Made by a program: the position numbers and the translations under genes | Shown: positions 8,953 through 16,027 of the stretch, piece after piece | How positions within the stretch are numbered: position 1 is the stretch's first letter | Layout of the letters: each line of letters begins with the position of its first letter | Notes under the pieces: model-generated | What the model was told of the DNA's origin: nothing | The model's input: only the letters and a program-made list of their open reading frames with translations | Database searches by the model: none | NCBI GenBank assembly: GCA_903861155.1 | Contig: CAIOTL010000209.1 | Location: forward strand, 1 to 34,465 | Direction: 5' to 3' | DNA: 34,465 bases | From: an uncultured Bacteroidota bacterium | GTDB lineage: Bacteria > Bacteroidota > Bacteroidia > Flavobacteriales > Flavobacteriaceae

Positions 8953-9769
8953 CTTTCTTTCTGTTTTCTAAATTCGTAATTTCTTCCTGATCTTTACTTT
9001 TAATGATATATACGTGACCTAAATTAGTCATGTCATTAAAAAGTTTTACATCCAACGTATAATAATTGGTCTGGTTGTCTATGTATATTTTGTAAACAGT
9101 CCCAATGTTTATGTTCTCCGGAAATATCACGGATTGTCCACCAGTTACTATGGTGTCGCCTTTTTTAATGGCTGCCAATCTAGGAATATCAGTCAATTGA
9201 ACAAACCCTGTGCTTTTACCATTCCATCCTAAAGAACCAAAGTGATTTGATTTTTTGACTTTTGCATTTAGTCTGAAATTGATGTTTAAAACGCTTATTA
9301 CTGTAGAATATTTGGGTGAAGTGTGGTCTATTATCCCCACAATTCCTAAACTGTTGATTACTCCCATATCCGGTTTCACACCTTGAAGATTTCCTGAATT
9401 TAATGTCAAATAATTTTCGTGCGAATCATAGGAATTATGAATCACTTTAGAAACTATGATGTCAGCAGGATGTAATCTTTTTATGCTGTCTAATTTTGGA
9501 ATTGAAGAGGTGTCTTTTATGTTAAAAAGGATGCTTCTTAATTTTGCATTCTCTTGGGCAAGAGCATCGTTTTCGGGTTTCAAATTTAGATATTCACTTA
9601 CATTATTTATTCTTTCATAGACACCGCCGCTCAAAAAATTTGCTGAACTTATTATTTTGCTCCTATGATAGGAATGGGATTGAATAGTGAGAAATAACGA
9701 AATACCCAAAAGCAGCAAAAACAGCAATCTATTACTGTTTTTATATATAAAATTAAATATTTGCTGCAT
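8945..9769 (-). CDS. mreC: Rod shape-determining protein MreC
   Basis: MreC, 274 residues, a bitopic periplasmic scaffold that ties PBP2/RodA to MreB. A short cytoplasmic N-terminus is followed by one membrane helix (about residues 13-29), a coiled-coil stretch with repeated Glu/Asn/Leu (about 60-85, ENDALAQENAKLRSIL), and the beta-rich periplasmic domain with GVINSLGIVGII and GDTIVTGGQSVIFPENINIGTV, both typical of the family. The last 15 residues are strongly charged. It lies 62 bases downstream of mreB and overlaps mreD. I see no TAnnTTTG box in the mreB-mreC gap, so it is probably transcribed from the mreB promoter. Confidence 0.93.
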   Translation of the reverse strand: MQQIFNFIYKNSNRLLFLLLLGISLFLTIQSHSYHRSKIISSANFLSGGVYERINNVSEYLNLKPENDALAQENAKLRSILFNIKDTSSIPKLDSIKRLHPADIIVSKVIHNSYDSHENYLTLNSGNLQGVKPDMGVINSLGIVGIIDHTSPKYSTVISVLNINFRLNAKVKKSNHFGSLGWNGKSTGFVQLTDIPRLAAIKKGDTIVTGGQSVIFPENINIGTVYKIYIDNQTNYYTLDVKLFNDMTNLGHVYIIKSKDQEEITNLENRKKDE

Positions 9770-9831
9770 TTTTTACCTGTATAATGTATGTTGTAAAATT
9801 ATAAACTGAACATTGGATTTAAGACAAAGTT

Positions 9832-10860
9832 CTATTTGATCAAAACACTTTTGAATTTTTGAAGATTTTTGAGTGCCATACCCGTTCCACGAACCACCGC
9901 TCTTAATGGATCTTCGGCGATGTAAACTGGTAAGTCGGTTTTTTGGGAAATCCTTTTGTCAAGTCCTCTCAACATTGATCCACCACCGGCAAGATAAATT
10001 CCAGTGTTGTAAATATCTGCCGCCAATTCTGGAGGAGTTTGAGACAAGGTTTCCATCACGGCATCTTCGATTCTTTGAATTGATTTGTCTAATGCTTTTG
10101 CAATTTCTCTATACGAAACTGCAACTTGTTTTGGTTTTCCGGTAAGTAAATCTCTACCTTGAACTGACATATCTTCTGGAGGCGTTTCTAGATCTTCGAT
10201 TGCGGCTCCAACTTGAATTTTTATTTTTTCGGCTGTACTTTCTCCAACAAAAAGATTGTGTTGGGTACGCATATAATACACGATGTCATTGGTAAAAACG
10301 TCACCGGCAATTTTCACTGATTTGTCGCAAACAATTCCCCCCAAAGCGATAACGGCGATTTCAGTAGTTCCCCCACCAATATCAACAATCATGTTTCCTT
10401 TTGGCTGCATAATATCAATACCAATACCGATTGCTGCAGCCATTGGTTCGTGTATCAAATAAACTTCTTTACCATTTACTCTTTCGCAAGATTCTTTTAC
10501 CGCTCTCATTTCTACCTCGGTAATTCCCGAAGGGATGCAAACAACCATTCTCAATGCTGGAGTAAACATTCTTTTTTTCAAAGCGGGAATACTTTTAATA
10601 AGTAAACTTATCATTTTTTCGGAAGCATCAAAATCAGCGATTACACCATCTTTCAAAGGTCTTATCGTTTTAATGTTTTCATGGGTTTTACCTTGCATCA
10701 TATTGGCTTCTTTACCAACAGCAATGATTTTCCCCGATATTCTATCGCGAGCAACTATTGATGGACTGTCAATTACGACTTTATCATTGTGTATGATTAA
10801 AGTGTTTGCGGTACCAAGGTCTATCGCAATATCCTCGGTCATAAAATCAAAAAATCCCAT
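9832..10860 (-). CDS. mreB: Rod shape-determining actin homologue MreB
   Basis: Bacterial actin of 342 residues. It forms membrane-bound filaments that direct lateral cell-wall synthesis. The ATPase-core motifs are present: DLGTANTLI (phosphate 1), the MVDIGGGTTEIAV phosphate 2 block, and the adenosine loop LAGGGSMLRGL. The N-terminus MGFFDFMTEDIAIDLG is very like other Flavobacterium MreB sequences from memory. It is the first gene of the elongasome operon, 52 bases after purH on the same strand. A TAnnTTTG box in that gap suggests its own promoter. No anomalies. Confidence 0.97.
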   Translation of the reverse strand: MGFFDFMTEDIAIDLGTANTLIIHNDKVVIDSPSIVARDRISGKIIAVGKEANMMQGKTHENIKTIRPLKDGVIADFDASEKMISLLIKSIPALKKRMFTPALRMVVCIPSGITEVEMRAVKESCERVNGKEVYLIHEPMAAAIGIGIDIMQPKGNMIVDIGGGTTEIAVIALGGIVCDKSVKIAGDVFTNDIVYYMRTQHNLFVGESTAEKIKIQVGAAIEDLETPPEDMSVQGRDLLTGKPKQVAVSYREIAKALDKSIQRIEDAVMETLSQTPPELAADIYNTGIYLAGGGSMLRGLDKRISQKTDLPVYIAEDPLRAVVRGTGMALKNLQKFKSVLIK

Positions 10861-10898
10861 AAGTTTTTGTGGGTTTAAAAGTTATTATTTCTAACGTA

Positions 10899-10906
10899 CA
10901 AAGCTA
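10899..10906 (-). promoter_or_regulatory. Candidate -7 box for the mreB operon
   Basis: TAGCTTTG (minus strand) fits TAnnTTTG, 38 bases before the mreB ATG, in the short purH-mreB gap. It would let the elongasome operon be transcribed independently of purH. No clear -33 TTG. Confidence 0.5.
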
Positions 10907-10912
10907 AACAAA

Positions 10913-12439
10913 TTAATGTTTGAAATGACGTGTTCCTGTAAATACCATTGCAACTTTATTTTCGTTGCAATAATCGATGCTTAATTGGTCTTTTATTGAT
11001 CCGCCAGGTTGAATAACGGCTGTTATTCCTGCATTTTTTGCAATTTCCACGCAATCCGGAAAAGGAAAAAAAGCGTCGCTCGCCATTGAAGCACCTTCTA
11101 AGCTAAATCCAAATGTGCGTGCTTTTTCGATAGCTTGTATCAAGGCATCTACTCTTGAGGTTTGTCCTGTTCCTGATGAAATCAAAGTTCCGTTTTTTGC
11201 AAATACAATAGTGTTCGATTTTGTATTTTTGCAAACTTTAGAAGCAAAAATCAAATCATTAATTTCTTGTTCTGAAGGAGTTGTTACTGTAACGGTTTTT
11301 AAGGATGCTTTAGTATCAGTGATGTTGTTTCTTTCTTGAACTAAAACTCCGTTCAGGCAAGTTCGAACTTGTGCTTGAGGCAATTCAACTTCGTTTTGAA
11401 CCAATATAATCCTGTTTTTCTTTTCTTGTAAAATGGCAATGGCTGTTTCGTCATAACTTGGAGCGATTACTACTTCACAAAATAATTTATTTATTTCGGT
11501 TGCGGTTGCTACATCTATTTTTGTATTTGAAATCAAAACACCTCCAAAAGCTGAAGTAGGATCACAAGCTAATGCCACATTATAAGCTTCACTGATAGTT
11601 GCTCTTGTTGCCAATCCGCAAGCATTATTGTGTTTTAAAATTGCAAACGTTGGTCCGTCGTTTTTAAATTCGGCAATCAAATTTACAGCTGCATCAACGT
11701 CAAGCAAGTTGTTGTATGACAATTCTTTTCCGTGAAGTTTTTTGAATATTGCGTCAAAATCACCAAAGAAAAATCCTTTTTGATGTGGGTTTTCGCCATA
11801 TCTCAAAATTTGTCCATTTTCAAAGCTAACTTTGAAAATAGTTTCGTCTGTATTGAAATAATTAAAAATTGCTGCGTCATAATGAGAAGAAACATGAAAT
11901 GCTTTGGTAGCAAATAATCTTCTGTTTTCTAATGTAGTTGCTCCGTTTTGTTCCGTAATCAAATCTAAAAGCAAACTGTATTCAGCAACCGATGGAACGA
12001 TTACAGTATCATTGAAGTTTTTTGCAGCAGCACGAATTAACGAAATACCACCAATATCAATTTTTTCTATAATATCACTTTCGCTAGCTCCAGAAGCAAC
12101 TGTTTTTTCGAAAGGATATAAGTCAACAATCACCAAATCAATTTGTGGAATGTCATATTCCAACATTTGTTGTACATCAGTTTCATTGTCTTGACGATTT
12201 AAAATTCCACCAAAAACTTTTGGATGTAAAGTTTTAACTCTTCCACCAAGAATGGATGGATAAGAAGTTATATCTTCAACAGGAATAACCGGAATACCTA
12301 GATTTTTAATGAATTCTTCGGTACCGCCAGTAGAGTAAAAGATAACGTTTTGCTCGTGTAATTTTTTTATGATTGGTTCAAGACCCTCTTTCGAAAAGAC
12401 CGAAATTAATGCAGATTGAATTGTTTTTGTTGTGTTCAT
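10913..12439 (-). CDS. purH: Bifunctional AICAR transformylase/IMP cyclohydrolase
   Basis: PurH catalyses the last two steps of purine synthesis: formylation of AICAR to FAICAR and ring closure to IMP. The N-terminal MGS-like cyclohydrolase domain (about residues 1-145, with STGGTEEFI and GGRVKTLHPKV) is followed by the transformylase domain with the catalytic LKHNNACG motif and a C-terminal IQPGGSIKD block. From the ATG at 12437-12439 it has 508 residues, the normal length. The open frame extends to 12493, but those 18 extra codons run across a clear promoter (12463-12494), so the shorter start is correct. The gene is divergent from a permease gene. Confidence 0.96.
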   Translation of the reverse strand: MNTTKTIQSALISVFSKEGLEPIIKKLHEQNVIFYSTGGTEEFIKNLGIPVIPVEDITSYPSILGGRVKTLHPKVFGGILNRQDNETDVQQMLEYDIPQIDLVIVDLYPFEKTVASGASESDIIEKIDIGGISLIRAAAKNFNDTVIVPSVAEYSLLLDLITEQNGATTLENRRLFATKAFHVSSHYDAAIFNYFNTDETIFKVSFENGQILRYGENPHQKGFFFGDFDAIFKKLHGKELSYNNLLDVDAAVNLIAEFKNDGPTFAILKHNNACGLATRATISEAYNVALACDPTSAFGGVLISNTKIDVATATEINKLFCEVVIAPSYDETAIAILQEKKNRIILVQNEVELPQAQVRTCLNGVLVQERNNITDTKASLKTVTVTTPSEQEINDLIFASKVCKNTKSNTIVFAKNGTLISSGTGQTSRVDALIQAIEKARTFGFSLEGASMASDAFFPFPDCVEIAKNAGITAVIQPGGSIKDQLSIDYCNENKVAMVFTGTRHFKH

Positions 12440-12462
12440 TGAGTAGTTGAAGTTATATTTTG

Positions 12463-12494
12463 CAAAAGTAGTTTTTTTGATGATAAAATTCAAA
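12463..12494 (-). promoter_or_regulatory. purH promoter
   Basis: Minus strand: TTTG at 12494-12491, 20 bases, then TACTTTTG at 12470-12463. This matches the Bacteroidota -33/-7 arrangement well and sits 23 bases before the purH ATG. Confidence 0.65.
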
Positions 12495-12504
12495 TGTATT
12501 TTTG
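12477..12504 (+). promoter_or_regulatory. Candidate promoter for the permease gene
   Basis: Plus strand: TTG at 12477-12479, 17 bases, then TATTTTTG at 12497-12504. It overlaps the purH promoter on the other strand, so the two RNA polymerase sites should exclude each other. The leader to the permease ATG would be about 90 bases. Confidence 0.45.
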
Positions 12505-12602
12505 TAACAATATTTTAAAAAACACTACCAATGATGCAGTGAATTTTCATTAGGTTTTTGAATAAAATTTATGGAATTTTACAATAACACAAATTAATTC
12601 TT

Positions 12603-13853
12603 ATGCTAGTTTATTTTAGGCTATTATCAGAGAGTTTTGGTTTTGCAATGAATGCTTTGCGCAATAATAAATTGCGGACGCTTTTGTCATTACTAGGGGT
12701 CACAATTGGAATTTTTTCGATTATTGCTGTGCTTGCCGCAGTGGATTCATTGGATAGAAAAATCACGAAAGACTTAAGTTCTTTAGATAAAAACACTATT
12801 TATTTAATGAATAGATCCTTTGGTCCTTCCGAAATCCCACAGTGGAAAAGAGATCAATTTCCCAACGTAAAATATGCAGAATATCTTTATTTGAAAGGAT
12901 CAATGACTAAAACTGATCAATTGGGCTATCAAATTTTTACCAAAAGAGAATCTATTAAATATGAATCGAAAATAGCAAGCGACATCAATATTGTTCCCGT
13001 TTCACATGAATTTATTGACATTCAAGGCTTGGAGTTTGAAAAAGGAAGGTTTTACACAGAATCAGAGGCTAATTCTGCCGCAACGGTAGTAGTTATTGGC
13101 GATGAAGTAGCAAAATCTTTATTTGGAGAGGCAGAGCCAATTGGTAAAAAAGTGAGGTTGTACGGTCAGCGATTTGCTGTGATTGGGGTTTTGAAAAAAC
13201 AAGGTGCAGGATTAATTAACAACAATAATGACAGCTCGGCTTTTATACCGGTTAATTTTGTCAGACAAAGATATGGCGATAATAATAAAGCATTAGTAAA
13301 TGTCATTATTTTTAAACCTCAAAAAGCAGTTGATATGGAGGCCTACAAAGCCGAAATTACTCAAAAATTAAGAAATTTTCGCGGTTTGAAATCTGGGGAC
13401 ATCGACAATTTCTTTATCAACGTTTTCTCTGGTTTTACTGATTTAATTGACGGAATTATTTCTCAAATGAATGTTGTAGGCTGGATAATTAGTGGATTTT
13501 CATTGCTTGTTGGGGGTTTTGGCATTGCCAATATTATGTTTGTCTCGGTAAAGGAAAGAACAAATCTTATAGGAATCCAAAAATCTCTTGGAGCCAAAAA
13601 CAGATTTATTTTATTCCAATTCTTGTTTGAGGCAATTATTCTTTCTATAATAGGAGGGATTATTGGATTGTTGATGGTTTGGATTATTGCTATGGTTTTA
13701 ACTAAAGCTTTGGATTTTGAATTCGTTTTGGGAATGGGCAATATTATTTTGGGAACCGGATTGGCGGCTATAATTGGACTGATTTCAGGAATACTTCCTG
13801 CAATTGCAGCTTCAAAACTTGATCCTGTCGAAGCGATTAGAACAGGAATGTGA
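12603..13853 (+). CDS. MacB/FtsX-type ABC transporter permease
   Basis: Membrane subunit of a type VII ABC transporter (MacB/LolCE-like), 416 residues. It has an N-terminal helix (about residues 25-47, with the family stretch NKLRTLLSLLGVTIGIFSII), a large periplasmic MacB_PCD domain (about 48-285), then three C-terminal FtsX-domain helices (about 290-315, 340-370 and 380-402). It ends in the typical AASKLDPVEAIRTGM. Such proteins act as mechanotransmitters for export or lipoprotein release, but the substrate cannot be told here. No ATPase gene lies next to it, so it must use an ATPase encoded elsewhere. Monocistronic with its own promoter and terminator. Confidence 0.9.
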   Translation: MLVYFRLLSESFGFAMNALRNNKLRTLLSLLGVTIGIFSIIAVLAAVDSLDRKITKDLSSLDKNTIYLMNRSFGPSEIPQWKRDQFPNVKYAEYLYLKGSMTKTDQLGYQIFTKRESIKYESKIASDINIVPVSHEFIDIQGLEFEKGRFYTESEANSAATVVVIGDEVAKSLFGEAEPIGKKVRLYGQRFAVIGVLKKQGAGLINNNNDSSAFIPVNFVRQRYGDNNKALVNVIIFKPQKAVDMEAYKAEITQKLRNFRGLKSGDIDNFFINVFSGFTDLIDGIISQMNVVGWIISGFSLLVGGFGIANIMFVSVKERTNLIGIQKSLGAKNRFILFQFLFEAIILSIIGGIIGLLMVWIIAMVLTKALDFEFVLGMGNIILGTGLAAIIGLISGILPAIAASKLDPVEAIRTGM

Positions 13854-13910
13854 TTCCCGACTTCTCGCAAATGACAGTTGTAGTCTTTTGTTTGCAATCG
13901 CAGCTAAATA

Positions 13911-13946
13911 AAAAGGCTCAAAAATTTACTAATTTTTGAGCCTTTT
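13911..13946. terminator. Bidirectional terminator
   Basis: Perfect 16-pair stem AAAAGGCTCAAAAATT / AATTTTTGAGCCTTTT with loop TACT, with A-run and T-run on the two flanks. It lies between the convergent permease and accD genes and should stop both. Confidence 0.9.
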
Positions 13947-13970
13947 GCACTTAAAATTGAGAATAAAAAC

Positions 13971-14825
13971 TTATCTAATGTCAATATTTTGTATCAAATC
14001 GATATACAAATTGATCGTGTCTTTAAGTTCTTTTCTTGGGGTGATAAAATCCAGAAAACCGTGTTCAAGAACAAATTCGGCAGTTTGAAAACCTTCCGGC
14101 AAATCTTTTCCTGTGGTATCTTTCACAACTCTTGGTCCGGCGAACCCTATTAATGCCCCAGGTTCCGAAATGTTGATGTCGCCAAGCATCGCATAAGAAG
14201 CCGTCGTTCCTCCGGTAGTTGGATCAGTACAAAGCGAAATATAAGGAATTTTAGCTTCGGCTAATTGTGCCAGTTTTGCAGAAGTTTTTGCTAATTGCAT
14301 TAGCGAATAGGCTGCTTCCATCATTCTGGCTCCACCTGATTTTGAAATCATTACAAAAGGAATGTTGTTTTTGATGGAATAATCGATTCCGCGGGCAATT
14401 TTTTCGCCCACAACTCCGCCTATCGAACCACCAATGAAGGCAAAATCCATACAGCAAACTACTAAATCTTTCCCTTTTGATTTTCCAACTCCTGTTCTAA
14501 CCGCATCGTTCAATTTGGTTTTAGAAATAGTATCTTTCAAACGTTCTGAATATTTTTTGGTATCTACAAAATGTAATGTGTCTTTCGATGTCATTTTAGC
14601 ATCCAACTCCACAAATTCATTATTGTCGAACAATATCTCGAAATATTCCTTGCTGCCTATTCTAACGTGAAAATCATCTTCGGGACTTACGTATAGGTTT
14701 CGGGCAAGTTCATCGGCGTCAATAACTTTTCCGGTTGGAGATTTGTACCAAAGTCCTTTTGGGACATCCATTTTGTCTTCGGTAGCCGTTGTAATTCCCT
14801 TCCCTGTTCTTTTAAACCAAGCCAT
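13971..14825 (-). CDS. accD: Acetyl-CoA carboxylase carboxyltransferase beta subunit
   Basis: AccD, 284 residues, moves the carboxyl group from carboxybiotin to acetyl-CoA with AccA in the first step of fatty acid synthesis. The crotonase-fold core is well conserved: [37 protein letters not shown] and [13 protein letters not shown]. The N-terminus [11 protein letters not shown] and VPKGLWYK aligns with other AccD proteins. Oddly, the four zinc-ribbon cysteines are absent: the first pair aligns with SPTG (29-32, one residue shorter) and the second pair with SPED (47-50). The neighbour upstream is fbaA, 72 bases away on the same strand. AccA is not in this window. Confidence 0.95.
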   Translation of the reverse strand: MAWFKRTGKGITTATEDKMDVPKGLWYKSPTGKVIDADELARNLYVSPEDDFHVRIGSKEYFEILFDNNEFVELDAKMTSKDTLHFVDTKKYSERLKDTISKTKLNDAVRTGVGKSKGKDLVVCCMDFAFIGGSIGGVVGEKIARGIDYSIKNNIPFVMISKSGGARMMEAAYSLMQLAKTSAKLAQLAEAKIPYISLCTDPTTGGTTASYAMLGDINISEPGALIGFAGPRVVKDTTGKDLPEGFQTAEFVLEHGFLDFITPRKELKDTINLYIDLIQNIDIR

Positions 14826-14842
14826 ATTATTAGAGTTAAAAG

Positions 14843-14889
14843 TTATGAGTTATAAATTACAAGAAAAGCTCATAAGTCATAACTCATAA
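14843..14889. repeat. AT-rich inverted repeat between fbaA and accD
   Basis: TTATGAGTTAT (14843-14853) and ATAACTCATAA (14879-14889) are perfect inverted 11-mers, embedded in further copies of an ATGA(G/A)TTAT-like word up to about 14897. The element fills most of the gap. It could be a weak terminator of fbaA or a dispersed intergenic repeat. Confidence 0.5.
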
Positions 14890-14897
14890 TTCATAAT

Positions 14898-15965
14898 TTA
14901 TAGAGTATTCACGTTGTTCAAATCTGCAAAAGCTTGTTCCAGTCTTGTGTTGAAGGTAACTTCACTTTCGCGCAACCATTTTCTTGGATCGTAATATTTT
15001 TTGTTTGGAGCATCGGATCCTTCTGGGTTTCCAATTTGAGTTTTCAAATAATCGATGTTTTTAACCATATAATCACGAATTCCTTCGGTAAACGCAAATT
15101 GCAAATCAGTATCAATATTCATTTTAATAACTCCGTATCCAATAGCTTCTCTGATTTCTTCTAATGTAGAACCTGATCCACCGTGGAAAACGAAATCGAC
15201 TGGGTTTGGTCCTGTTTTGAATTTGTCTTGAACGTAATCCTGAGAATTTTTCAATATTTTTGGAGTTAATTTCACGTTTCCGGGTTTGTAGACACCGTGA
15301 ACATTTCCGAAAGAAGCCGCAATTGTAAATCTTGTACTTACTTTCGATAATTCTTCATAAGCATAAGAAACTTCTGAAGGTTGTGTGTATAATTTTGAAC
15401 TGTCAACATCTGAATTATCAACGCCATCTTCTTCACCGCCAGTGATTCCTAGTTCGATTTCTAAAGTCATTCCCATTTTGCTCATTCGTGCTAAATATCC
15501 TTTGCAGATTTCTATGTTTTCTTCAATAGTCTCTTCCGATAAGTCAATCATATGGGAAGAGAACAATGGATTTCCAGTTGTGGCGAAATGTTTTTCCGAA
15601 GCGTCTAATAAACCGTCAATCCAAGGCAATAATTTTTTTGCACAGTGGTCAGTATGTAAAATTACGGTTGCGCCATAAGCTTTTGCCAAAGTATGAATAT
15701 GCAATGCTCCTGCGATTGCTCCTGCAATTGCTGCTTTTTCATTGGCATTCGAAAGTCCTTTCCCAGCATTAAACTGCGCTCCACCGTTCGAAAATTGTAT
15801 AATAACTGGTGCATTTAATTTTGCGGCAGTTTCAAGAACTCCATTTATAGTGTTTGATCCCGTAACATTTACAGCAGGAATTGCAAAACCTTTTTCTTTT
15901 GCATATTTGAAAATTTCCTGAACTTGGTCTCCTGTAGCTACGCCCGGTTTGATATTGTGTGACAT
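14898..15965 (-). CDS. fbaA: Class II fructose-bisphosphate aldolase
   Basis: Zinc-dependent aldolase, 355 residues, cytoplasmic. It interconverts fructose 1,6-bisphosphate with dihydroxyacetone phosphate and glyceraldehyde 3-phosphate. The HTDHC motif carries the catalytic Asp and a zinc-binding His, FHGGSGS binds phosphate, and KMNIDTDLQFAFT near the C-terminus is the usual DHAP-binding segment. ASFGNVHGVYKPGNVKL holds a second zinc-ligand His. The length and the DPRKWLRESE tail fit the E. coli FbaA-like subgroup (class IIA). A TAnnTTTG box lies about 40 bases upstream. accD follows on the same strand; the functional link is loose. Confidence 0.96.
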   Translation of the reverse strand: MSHNIKPGVATGDQVQEIFKYAKEKGFAIPAVNVTGSNTINGVLETAAKLNAPVIIQFSNGGAQFNAGKGLSNANEKAAIAGAIAGALHIHTLAKAYGATVILHTDHCAKKLLPWIDGLLDASEKHFATTGNPLFSSHMIDLSEETIEENIEICKGYLARMSKMGMTLEIELGITGGEEDGVDNSDVDSSKLYTQPSEVSYAYEELSKVSTRFTIAASFGNVHGVYKPGNVKLTPKILKNSQDYVQDKFKTGPNPVDFVFHGGSGSTLEEIREAIGYGVIKMNIDTDLQFAFTEGIRDYMVKNIDYLKTQIGNPEGSDAPNKKYYDPRKWLRESEVTFNTRLEQAFADLNNVNTL

Positions 15966-16005
15966 TTTAAATTTTTTAGTTGTTGTTTAATTATTTTATA
16001 GGATG

Positions 16006-16013
16006 CAAAAATA
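16006..16013 (-). promoter_or_regulatory. Candidate -7 box for fbaA
   Basis: TATTTTTG on the minus strand, 40 bases before the fbaA ATG, fits TAnnTTTG. No good -33 TTG seen. It falls between fbaA and the end of tamL. Confidence 0.5.
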
Positions 16014-16027
16014 AGAATTAATTAGTA

